From [Leptolyngbya] sp. JSC-1 (GTDB taxonomy: Bacteria > Cyanobacteriota > Cyanobacteriia > Elainellales > Elainellaceae), in the NCBI GenBank assembly GCA_000733415.1, contig KL662191.1, forward strand, positions 817,483 to 881,482: a stretch of DNA of 64,000 bases, given 5' to 3'. How positions within the stretch are numbered: position 1 is the first letter of the stretch; the number at the start of each line of letters is the position of its first letter. The notes beneath the pieces are model-generated. The model ran no database searches. It was not told the DNA's origin and saw only the letters and a program-made list of their open reading frames with translations. Of the stretch, positions 57,120 to 64,000 are shown one piece after another. Made by a program: the position numbers and the translations under genes.

Positions 57120-57479
57120 CTAAGCCTCTGTGCGGTTGCTTCTGAGGTCGCCGCTAGGGCGTGGTTGTCGCTGCCATTCGAGCTGCCCCGCACTGGCAAT
57201 AGCCTCTAGATCAATCACCCGTTCCTGCAACTGCTTCAGCTCATCTGCCGCTGAAATTTGAAATTGCAGGTCGCGATTTGCAGACTGCCAGACGGCTACT
57301 GTACTAACCGTGGCCCCAGCCAAAATTGCCAGCGAGATAATTGTGCCCCGGTTGCCCTGATGCGGCTCGTCGGTGAGCGGCAAACAAATGGCTAACATTG
57401 CCGTCGCGCAACCCCAAATGATGGCCGTGGCCGGTAAGCGGAAATCCGATCGTTTCGGTGTGCCAGACAAACGTGCCAT
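57120..57479 (-). CDS. small two-helix membrane protein with coiled coil
   Basis: 119 aa from the ATG at 57479 (AGGAGG 10 nt upstream); the ORF extends 37 codons further without family-like sequence. Two hydrophobic helices (TAIIWGCATAMLAICLPL, TIISLAILAGATVSTVAVW) are followed by a heptad-rich helix (DELKQLQERVIDLEAIA) and a basic tail. No family recognised. It is convergent with the SGNH hydrolase gene. Confidence 0.75.
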   Translation of the reverse strand: MARLSGTPKRSDFRLPATAIIWGCATAMLAICLPLTDEPHQGNRGTIISLAILAGATVSTVAVWQSANRDLQFQISAADELKQLQERVIDLEAIASAGQLEWQRQPRPSGDLRSNRTEA

Positions 57480-57606
57480 GTTCGCGCCTCCTATCCACCG
57501 CTTTCCTAGCAATCTAGCACAGGTGCTGTGTTCATCTACTTTATGACCATTACTTACGACAGCAGCAGCGCCAATAACCCAGACAATCACTTCTAGGATG
57601 CTTATA

Positions 57607-57806
57607 TACAGCGTTTTTTACTCATGTGAGGTGTAGGGGGTATGGGGCTTCGCCCCCACGCAGGGGTAGTGCCCCTGCACCCCGTTTTTCGTACTTCACT
57701 AGCCTGAAAACATGTGAGGTGTAGAGGGTGTGGGGCTTCGTCCCCACGCAGGGATAGTGCCCCTGCACCCCGTTTTTCGTACTTCACTAGCCTGAAAAAG
57801 GCTGTA
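57607..57806. mobile_element. TACAGC repeat family, tandem double copy
   Basis: Starts TACAGCGTTTTTTACTC (57607). The first core runs to CACTAGCCTGAAAA (near 57710), then a second ATGTGAGGTGTAGAGG core follows without the TACAGC end, finishing GAAAAAGGCTGTA (57806). It looks like a partial tandem duplication of the 113-bp unit. Confidence 0.85.
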
Positions 57807-57867
57807 TCCAAGATGCTTGCATAAATGCCTGCAGCAACCAGCGGTTAATCGCACCATCAGCCTCGGT

Positions 57868-57994
57868 TTAACTGCGTTTCGGGGCTTCCTCAACCGTAGT
57901 GATTTCTAGCCCTGGCAGCACCTTAGACTCCTGAATCTGGCGACTGCCTCCGTCAAATACCTCGAATGCGATTGCCCCTGTCGCATTGGCAACT
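57868..57994 (-). pseudogene. Uma2-family C-terminal fragment
   Basis: The reverse strand reads VANATGAIAFEVFDGGSRQI then QESKVLPGLEITTVEEAPKR and a stop, the typical C-terminus of Uma2 (DUF820) proteins. Nothing upstream continues the frame. It lies between the MITE double copy and the MFS gene. Confidence 0.8.
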
Positions 57995-58033
57995 CACCTC
58001 TCAAATTGTCGATTTCCTTGCTGGTTTTTGGTA

Positions 58034-59230
58034 TTACTTCCACCGCGCCATGATTCCCACAGTAATCACCAGCATCACCAGCATCAATCCGGCAGCCAAT
58101 CCATAAGTAGCAGCCAATCCCACCGATTGGCTAAGCGGTTGACTCACAAACGGCGAGAGAAACTGACCGAAAAAGAAACTAGTGGTGAGGCCGCCCAAGA
58201 TCCGCCCCCGCAGGGCTGCCGGAGTCGCTGAGGTCAAACACACGTTCATGTTTGGCATCAGTAAGCCTACGCCCAAGCCAGCAATCGCTAACCCCAACAG
58301 CACCACCTCGTAACTGCGACCCACGCTGATGACTAGGTAGCCAACTCCCATCAGCAGGAAAGCAATGGCGTAAATGTTTAGGAACGTGAAACGAGCCTTG
58401 AGGCGTTGGTAGCTGAGGGCGCTCGTCGAGGTGGCGAGTGTAGCCAGGGCAATGGCTAGGCCGCTTTGGGTGGCGCTGGCGTTGCTGATTTGCTGCAAAT
58501 AGAAGGGGATCTGCACCGGAATCATGTAGAACACGATTTGGGTTAGCAGGGCAATGCTGTAGGTGAGAATCAGCAGGAGCCAAGGAGTAGTCTCCGTAGA
58601 CGCTGCAGCGGTTGGTTGGGCACCGGTTCGATTGATTCTGGGTTCGGGCAAAACAAACACAATCAGCGGCAGAATCAGCCAAGCGACCAGATAAATCAAA
58701 AATGGTAACCGCCAGTTGAGGTCGGCCAAATAGCCACCTAGAGTGAGGAAAATCACGCCGCCGAATCCCATAAAGGCAGCCTGTAGCCCAAGAAACTGAG
58801 CACGGGCGGCCCCGAGGTAATAGTCGGCAATTAGGGTGGTTGCTGTGGTCATGATTGCGGCTACACTCAGGCCCAGCAGCATTCGCCCCAGCAAAATTGG
58901 CCCAATCGAACTCAGCACAAAGCCGGAACTGCCGGCCAACCCGTAGAGAAACACCGCTAACCCCAGCAGACCCTTGCGGCCAAAACGATCAATAATCGTG
59001 CCTGCTATGGGGGCACCTAGTGCAATAAATAGAGCTGGAACCGTCAACACCAACCGCACCCAGTAGTCTGCGTTAGCCACCGCTGAAAAGTATTGCCGCA
59101 TGGCGGGAAGAGAAGGGGCAATAGTCGCGCCAGCCATTACGGTTAAGGTGCTGACCAGGAGCAGAGTTGCCTTTACCGGAAGCGTATCGGGATTACGAGG
59201 TCTAGTCGTGCTCTCGTGGTTGGAGTTCAT
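58034..59230 (-). CDS. MFS transporter (drug-exporter type)
   Basis: 398 aa with 12 predicted membrane helices. APIAGTIIDRFGRKGLLGLA is the motif A loop of the major facilitator superfamily, and LGRMLLGLSVAAIMTTATTL is helix 4. The size and motif C-like GVGLLMPNMNVCL segment suggest a DHA1-type efflux carrier; substrate unknown. Divergent from cysH with a ~350-nt shared upstream region up to its chosen start. Confidence 0.92.
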   Translation of the reverse strand: MNSNHESTTRPRNPDTLPVKATLLLVSTLTVMAGATIAPSLPAMRQYFSAVANADYWVRLVLTVPALFIALGAPIAGTIIDRFGRKGLLGLAVFLYGLAGSSGFVLSSIGPILLGRMLLGLSVAAIMTTATTLIADYYLGAARAQFLGLQAAFMGFGGVIFLTLGGYLADLNWRLPFLIYLVAWLILPLIVFVLPEPRINRTGAQPTAAASTETTPWLLLILTYSIALLTQIVFYMIPVQIPFYLQQISNASATQSGLAIALATLATSTSALSYQRLKARFTFLNIYAIAFLLMGVGYLVISVGRSYEVVLLGLAIAGLGVGLLMPNMNVCLTSATPAALRGRILGGLTTSFFFGQFLSPFVSQPLSQSVGLAATYGLAAGLMLVMLVITVGIMARWK

Positions 59231-59586
59231 GGTTGCGGGAATAGTTGGGGGTCATGCTGGGAGTGATTGAACCATACCCCACTGAATTTTTAAACACAAG
59301 ATAACAAAGCCAGACTAAACGCCAATGCTGCCAAACCTACAATTGCTAGGCCGCGAGACTGGTAAGGTAGCTACCTGCTGCTGATATGAGTGCAGTTTCA
59401 GCGAGCTACTACTTTTCTTCGGGATCATCCTACCGCCAGATGGCAAAATTTATGGGAAGATTGCTAAATGATAAAGGATCAAATTCCTCTCTTCAAAGTC
59501 AAAGGTCTCTTCAAAGGCTCGTCACTGAGCCAATTACCGAACCAGTTACAAAGCCAGTCACCGAGCAAGTCACAATTGGGAGTGCA

Positions 59587-60345
59587 ATGACCAGCGTAAG
59601 ATTGAAGCACAACGAAGCCAGCCTTACTGAAATGAATCAGCGGCTTGCTAATGCAGATGCGGTCCAGATCGTGCAGTGGGCGGTTGATACTTTCAACGAA
59701 GGACTGGTGATGAGCACCAGTTTTGGCATTCACTCCGCTGTGATGCTGCATATGGTGACCCAAATCTTGCCTGATATTCCAGTGATCTGGGTCGATACAG
59801 GCTATCTCCCTAGCACCACCTACCTGTTTGCTGAAGAGCTGGCCGAAAAGCTAAAGCTCAACCTCAAGGTTTATCAGTCTCCTATTAGTCCGGCTCGCAT
59901 GGAGGCTCTCTATGGGCGGCTGTGGGCACAAGATGATGTGGAATCGCTGAACCGCTATGACCAAATTCGTAAGGTGGAACCAATGCAGCGGGCACTGCGC
60001 GAACTGGGTGCAACTGCTTGGATCGCTGGACTCCGCAGCAACCAGACCGACTATCGTAAATCGCTAGAAGTGGTGAACCTGCAAGGGGCCATCTACAAAA
60101 TTCTGCCGATTCTCAACTGGTCATCTAAACAGGTATACAACTATCTCGTTACCCACGATCTGCCCTACCATCCCCTGTTTGACGAGGGCTATGTTACGGT
60201 GGGCGATTGGCATTCGAGCCGTCCGCTTACCGCTACTGATGAAAACGAGCGTGATACCCGCTTCCAAGGGCTGAAACAGGAGTGCGGCATCCATCTACCT
60301 CTGACGGCGGGAGAATCGGAAAGCTTTGACTCCAGTTCGCTGTAG
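59587..60345 (+). CDS. cysH: phosphoadenylyl-sulfate (PAPS) reductase
   Basis: 252 aa from the ATG at 59587 (GGGAG 5 nt upstream). The ORF is open for 67 codons before, including a repeated PITEPVTKPVTEQVT stretch not seen in the family. Motifs: LVMSTSFGIHSAVML (PP-loop), IPVIWVDTGYLPSTTY, IAGLRSNQTDYR and the catalytic Cys in KQECGIHL. The paired Cys of APS reductases are absent, so it is the PAPS-specific, thioredoxin-dependent type. It reduces PAPS to sulfite in assimilation. A thioredoxin gene follows 0.6 kb later. Confidence 0.95.
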   Translation: MTSVRLKHNEASLTEMNQRLANADAVQIVQWAVDTFNEGLVMSTSFGIHSAVMLHMVTQILPDIPVIWVDTGYLPSTTYLFAEELAEKLKLNLKVYQSPISPARMEALYGRLWAQDDVESLNRYDQIRKVEPMQRALRELGATAWIAGLRSNQTDYRKSLEVVNLQGAIYKILPILNWSSKQVYNYLVTHDLPYHPLFDEGYVTVGDWHSSRPLTATDENERDTRFQGLKQECGIHLPLTAGESESFDSSSL

Positions 60346-60404
60346 GTGAGTACAGGTAGGTGAGTACAGTCTGTATCTCCCAACTCCTGAGACCAATTTT
60401 GTCG

Positions 60405-60770
60405 CTAGGGGTTTGCGCCTATGGACAGCGACGTGGCTACCGCATTAGGTAATCCATCAAGAGCGGGAGGATGCATGGAACGCAGAACAACCTCCAGCAG
60501 CCCCGGAAACAAAGAGTCGAGATCGCTCTGGCGCAGCGAATTGATATGTTGCGTTCCTTCTTTGCGGCAACGCAGCACACCTGCCTCGCGTAGAACACGC
60601 AAATGGTGCGACATGGTAGATTTGGGCACGTCACAATCCAGCGCGGCACAGGGCAACTCGCCTTTTTCAGCCAAGCACCTGACGATCTCTAAACGCACCG
60701 GATCCCCAAGGGCATACAGCACGCCTGCTAACGATATGTCTTTTTGATTGGGGTGATACAGCAATCTCAT
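60405..60770 (-). CDS. ArsR-family winged-helix regulator
   Basis: 121 aa. A winged helix is clear: LYALGDPVRLEIVRCLAEKG, VPKSTMSHHLRVLREAGVL, then the wing RCRKEGTQHINSLR. Cysteines at CAALDCD lie just before the recognition helix, where some ArsR proteins have metal- or thiol-sensing residues; a role here is inference. It is convergent with cysH and divergent from the thioredoxin gene, which it may control. Confidence 0.92.
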   Translation of the reverse strand: MRLLYHPNQKDISLAGVLYALGDPVRLEIVRCLAEKGELPCAALDCDVPKSTMSHHLRVLREAGVLRCRKEGTQHINSLRQSDLDSLFPGLLEVVLRSMHPPALDGLPNAVATSLSIGANP

Positions 60771-60962
60771 ATACAGATTTTGATTTAGCGTGTCGAGGAA
60801 TACCGCTATTGATCAAGTCAAATAAGGAAAATTAGCTAAACAGTGGGCTAATAGTCGCTATAAATTAATTTTGCTTCTAAGTTGCATTATCGCACAAATT
60901 GCATTACTATTTTAATTGTTCGAGATTTTCGAAATACAGAAATAATCCTTTGGGAGGCAGTG

Positions 60963-61286
60963 ATGTCATCCGTAGCATCCGTAACTGATCAAACCTTCGA
61001 GCAAGAAGTACTTCAGAGCAATGTTCCCGTGCTGGTTGATTTTTGGGCACCTTGGTGTGGTCCCTGTCGGATGGTAGCGCCCGTTGTGGAAGAAGTTGCC
61101 ACCCAGTTTGATGGACAGGTGAAGGTGGTGAAGCTAGATACGGACCAAAATCCTAATGTCGCTAGCCAGTACGGAATTCGCAGTATTCCCACACTGATGA
61201 TCTTCAAAGGTGGACAAAAGGTGGATATGGTGGTCGGTGCAGTACCCAAATCCACGATTGCTTCAACAATTGAAAGATATCTCTAA
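60963..61286 (+). CDS. trxA: thioredoxin
   Basis: 107 aa from the ATG at 60963 (GGGAGG upstream); an earlier ATG at 60882 adds 27 residues unlike thioredoxin. VDFWAPWCGPCRMVAPVVEE holds the redox-active CGPC, and IRSIPTLMIFKGG the cis-Pro. It is the dithiol donor for PAPS reductase, encoded nearby, and for other targets. Divergent from the ArsR regulator gene. Confidence 0.96.
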   Translation: MSSVASVTDQTFEQEVLQSNVPVLVDFWAPWCGPCRMVAPVVEEVATQFDGQVKVVKLDTDQNPNVASQYGIRSIPTLMIFKGGQKVDMVVGAVPKSTIASTIERYL

Positions 61287-61362
61287 GCCTTCGCGTTATC
61301 CAGTCCTGCTGCGAGCTTAGCAATTCCCTAGCCCATCTCTGATAGCGATTTGGTGCTTTTGC

Positions 61363-61400
61363 AGTGCCGGCATCCTGCCCGCCCCCAAGATGCCTGCGCT
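61363..61400. repeat. short palindromic element AGTGC...GCGCT
   Basis: AGTGCCGGCATCCTGCCCGC followed by CCCCAAGATGCCTGCGCT. The arms pair (GGCATC with AAGATGCC-type), as in the elements at 7817 and 16787. Confidence 0.55.
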
Positions 61401-61531
61401 CTAATCATGATGAGCATGATGAGTCATTCAGTCTTGCAATTCATGGATTGCGCTTTTACTGTTTGCCAATCTCAAACGACCATGATTACGTTCGTTGTAC
61501 CGTTACTCACCGCATTCTCCTGGAGGAATTT

Positions 61532-62209
61532 ATGACTGCTATCCAAACCGAACGGCAAATTCAACCGCTTGATGTACCTACGGCTATTGTGCAGCGCCGC
61601 TCAATCAAACACTTCAAATCTGATCCGATTGCGCCGGATTTGCTACAGCGTCTCGTGAAACTGACGGTGGCGGCTCCGAGCAGCTTTAACTTGCAGGATT
61701 GGCGAATTATTTTAGTGCAGGATCAGGATCAAAAGCAAGCGTTGTCGGAAGCTGCGTGGGGCCAACCGCAGATTGTTCAGGCTCCAGTAACCTTTGTGTT
61801 TGCTGCCGATACTGAAGGCTGGCGAGACCGCACCGCGATCTACGAAACGGCACTCGCAAAAGGAGCTTGGACGGAACAGACCGTGGCATATTTTGATCAA
61901 GCCATCCCTTCATTTCAGGAAGCGTTAGGGGAAAAGCGGCGGGAATATGCGGTTAAGGATGCTACGATTGCAGCAACCCATCTGATGCTGGCAGCTCAGA
62001 GCTTCGGGTTGTCAACTTGTCCCATGAATGGCTGGATAGAAGACAAGGTGAAGGCAGTAATTGGTGCCGCCGATCAACCCAATCTTGCAATTGCGCTGCT
62101 GGTGCCAGTGGGTTATGCAGCCGAACCACGTCAAGATGCCGGTCGTTTGCCGTTGTCGGCGAATGTGTTTGTGGATCGGCTGGGCCAAACCTACACTGAA
62201 TCACTTTGA
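61532..62209 (+). CDS. nitroreductase-family FMN oxidoreductase
   Basis: 225 aa from the ATG at 61532 (GGAGG 7 nt upstream); the ORF is open 56 codons earlier but that part covers a palindromic repeat. IVQRRSIKHFKSDPIAPDLL and AAPSSFNLQDWRIILVQD give the FMN-binding Arg/Ser pattern, and AAQSFGLSTCPMNGW the second FMN site. It uses NAD(P)H to reduce quinones or nitro compounds; true substrate unknown. Third gene of the redox group after trxA and the ArsR regulator. Confidence 0.9.
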   Translation: MTAIQTERQIQPLDVPTAIVQRRSIKHFKSDPIAPDLLQRLVKLTVAAPSSFNLQDWRIILVQDQDQKQALSEAAWGQPQIVQAPVTFVFAADTEGWRDRTAIYETALAKGAWTEQTVAYFDQAIPSFQEALGEKRREYAVKDATIAATHLMLAAQSFGLSTCPMNGWIEDKVKAVIGAADQPNLAIALLVPVGYAAEPRQDAGRLPLSANVFVDRLGQTYTESL

Positions 62210-62232
62210 CGATTTTAAGTAATTCAACCAAA

Positions 62233-62345
62233 TACAGCGTTTTTCACTCATGTGAGGTATGGGGAGTGTGGGGGCTTCGCCTCCACACAGGGGCACTGCC
62301 CCTGCATCCCGTTTTTCATACTTCACTAACCCGAAAAAGGCTGTA
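62233..62345. mobile_element. TACAGC repeat family (MITE-like), full copy
   Basis: 113 bp from TACAGCGTTTTTCACTC to GAAAAAGGCTGTA. Its right end abuts the degraded RTX-type coding fragment on the reverse strand. Confidence 0.87.
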
Positions 62346-62616
62346 AAACGTATGCGATTGTGGAAGGACTGGAGAACAAAGGCAGGAATGGAAAATATAC
62401 CGTGCCAAATCCGGCGCTACTGCCGTTGGGGTTGAAGGAAAGCGAGCCACTGTCGCGGCTGTAGACAATCCGGGCACTGCTAGTTTCTGCGGCAGCGTCA
62501 TTCGCCACTTTGAGGATAATTAATTGGATGTTGGTGGGAACGTTACAGTTACGGCTGCGTTCGATTAGCAGCAACACATTGGTTAATTTGGCTATCCCAC
62601 AATTGCCAGCAACCAA
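62346..62616 (-). pseudogene. fragment of an RTX/DUF4347-type protein C-terminus
   Basis: Reverse-strand reading gives LKVANDAAAETSSARIVYSR and LSFNPNGSSAGFGTVYF, a C-terminal cap frequent on cyanobacterial RTX proteins. There is no proper start, and the frame runs into the TACAGC repeat. It is probably the displaced 3' end of the gene upstream (62639 onward). Confidence 0.6.
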
Positions 62617-62638
62617 ACTTATTTGATCAGGGCACCAG

Positions 62639-64000
62639 TCAGAGCACCAGAATCACATCGCCATTGACGCCATTGACGATGCTGGTAAAGCCGCCCCCTT
62701 TGCCAATGATGTTGAAGCCGAAGCTGCCTGGTGTACTCGTGCCGCTGACAAAGGCACCTGATAGGTCAGGTCCAGTCGGAGCCGTGTTGGAGCTGATGGT
62801 GTTGAGCTGGAGATAGACGGTGCCACTCTCGTTGAAGACTCCACCGCCTGCCGTGCCAGCCTGGTTTGACTCCACTAAGCTGCTGCTGAGCTGCAACGTT
62901 CCGCGGCTCCCATTGAAGAGACCACCGCCCCCTCTAATAGCTGTATTGCGCTGGAACACACTGCTCGTTACCGTGGCGGTGTTAAAGTTGAGAATGCCAC
63001 TGCCGTTGTTTGCCGAGTTGTCCGAAAAGATACTGCCACTCACCGTTAAGGTGCCATTGTTGAGAATGCCGCCGCCACCGCCGAATATGCGACTCGCCGA
63101 GTTACCTGAGAAGGTACTACCCGTCACCGTTAAGGTACCATCGTTGCGAATGCCGCCACCGACTCCAAGTGTCGAGTTCCCCGAGAAGGTACTGCTCGTT
63201 ACTGTTGCAGTGCCATCGTTATATATGCCGCCACCACCGTTGCCGCTGTTGCTTGCTATGTTGTTCGAGAAGGCACTGCTTGTCACTGTTACAGTGCCAT
63301 CGTTGTACATACCACCGCCGTTGAAGGTTGCCCTATTGTTGCTGAAGGTGCAGAACTGGACGGTGAGGATGCCATCGTTGTACATGCCACCGCCATTTAT
63401 GCCAACCGCGTTCCCATTAGCCACGGTGAGACCCGAAAGCAGCACCGTGCCACTGCTGATGTTGAACACCCGACTGGCATTGTTGCCACTAATCGTCACG
63501 AACGGCGCACCATTACCATAGATGTTGAGGTCACTGTTAATGTTCAACTGCCCACTGCTCAGAGTAATGGTGCCGTTGACGGCAAAGAAGATGTTGTCGG
63601 TACCAGCTTGAGAATTAGTTTCGTTAATCGCTTCGCGTAAAGTCAGCACCCCATCATTGGCATTCACCACGTCACTGGTGCTGGTGACAAAGAAGTTGGC
63701 GAGCGTGCCCTGATAGGTGGTGTCAGCAATCGCAGCCGTTTCGATTGTGCCCGTCTGGTACTCCAGCACCCAGTCGCCGCCCACTCCGGTCAGGTCATCC
63801 GACGCGGCCACATCGGCCCCGGTGAGCTGGGCCAAGCTGTTGACAAAGGTCTTGCCCTCTGCATTCTCAGCCACGTTACAGCCATAGAGCAGTATATCCG
63901 CATCCGCCGTCAGCAAGTTTGACCAGAGCTTCAGCTCAGCCTCGAATTCACTCAGTTCACTCACGGTTGTACCACCCAACTGCAACGCACCATTGCCCCC
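62639..64000 (-). CDS. DUF4347-beta-helix protein, 5' end beyond right edge
   Basis: At least 453 aa; the N-terminus is off the window. The visible part begins in DUF4347 (GALQLGGTTVSELSEFE, ILLYGCNVAENAEGK, LTGADVAASDDLTG). A CSLREAINE-type segment (VLTLREAINETNSQAGTDN) comes next, then about ten ~20-residue beta-helix coils of the form GGGIYNDGTATVTSSTFSGN. Such proteins are large secreted surface proteins. It stops abruptly at VNGVNGDVILVL, without the usual RTX tail, so the 3' end looks deleted. Related in its first domain to the protein at 13393-16737. Confidence 0.8.
   Translation of the reverse strand, partial: GGNGALQLGGTTVSELSEFEAELKLWSNLLTADADILLYGCNVAENAEGKTFVNSLAQLTGADVAASDDLTGVGGDWVLEYQTGTIETAAIADTTYQGTLANFFVTSTSDVVNANDGVLTLREAINETNSQAGTDNIFFAVNGTITLSSGQLNINSDLNIYGNGAPFVTISGNNASRVFNISSGTVLLSGLTVANGNAVGINGGGMYNDGILTVQFCTFSNNRATFNGGGMYNDGTVTVTSSAFSNNIASNSGNGGGGIYNDGTATVTSSTFSGNSTLGVGGGIRNDGTLTVTGSTFSGNSASRIFGGGGGILNNGTLTVSGSIFSDNSANNGSGILNFNTATVTSSVFQRNTAIRGGGGLFNGSRGTLQLSSSLVESNQAGTAGGGVFNESGTVYLQLNTISSNTAPTGPDLSGAFVSGTSTPGSFGFNIIGKGGGFTSIVNGVNGDVILVL

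Noticed and set aside
57602..57893. Two reverse ORFs of 64-69 codons
   Set aside because: They are translations of the TACAGC repeat double copy.

Overview
The window looks like the chromosome of a filamentous, Leptolyngbya-like cyanobacterium. The evidence is gene content: cyAbrB, DUF3120, DUF2993, DUF4912, a lumenal pentapeptide protein, TIGR02587/TIGR02588, PrsW, DUF4347/RTX proteins, a CHAT/STAND-WD40 module and a hybrid kinase with many PAS domains. Heptanucleotide STRR arrays and Uma2/DUF29 relics point the same way. GC is moderate. I found no tRNA, rRNA or CRISPR array. Genus is an inference.

Layout. 1-13 kb: mostly housekeeping and conserved cyanobacterial genes. These are a DUF4912 protein (cut by the left edge), DUF2993, a PrsW-type protease, UppP, DUF3120, an FHA-adenylate cyclase, ribosomal proteins L27/L21, an Rrf2 regulator, cyAbrB and an MgtE Mg2+ channel. 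13-20 kb: a large secreted DUF4347-lectin-RTX protein, a SpoU-type RNA methyltransferase and an NCS2 purine permease. 20-24 kb: four genes in which two ABM-fold (dimeric alpha/beta barrel) proteins flank a DUF1275 membrane protein and a secreted LTPEQ-repeat protein. 24-33 kb: an accessory island. It holds a PycTM-like two-helix protein, two small unknowns, a CHAT protease, a STAND NTPase with 14 WD40 blades (frameshifted as read) and an M48 protease. The CHAT protein and the STAND protein share a matching short motif (FNVIQ core), the arrangement expected of an amyloid-type signalling pair. This is the best candidate for an unusual system in the window. 33-43 kb: ClpC, a 45-aa membrane peptide, an Uma2 relic split by a MITE with a clear target duplication, MalQ and a TreS-maltokinase fusion. 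43-52 kb: a CBS-PAS hybrid kinase, an ATP-dependent DNA ligase, a lumenal pentapeptide protein and the TIGR02588/TIGR02587 pair. 52-58 kb: a secreted TPR-CHAT protein and a modular SGNH hydrolase. 58-62 kb: an MFS exporter and a sulfur/thiol group (PAPS reductase, ArsR regulator, thioredoxin, nitroreductase). 62-64 kb: the decayed 3' end of another DUF4347 beta-helix protein that runs off the right edge.

Repeats are the second theme. A 113-bp element with TA-flanked TACAGC...GCTGTA ends occurs at five loci plus one end fragment. A different 113-bp MITE sits in the Uma2 relic. STRR-type heptamers form a 13-copy array upstream of mgtE and a facing pair of arrays between treS-mak and the hybrid kinase. 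Short tandem duplications of 11-15 bp (2-3 copies) recur across the window. Two of them destroyed a DUF29 gene, which shows that this duplication process changes genes here.
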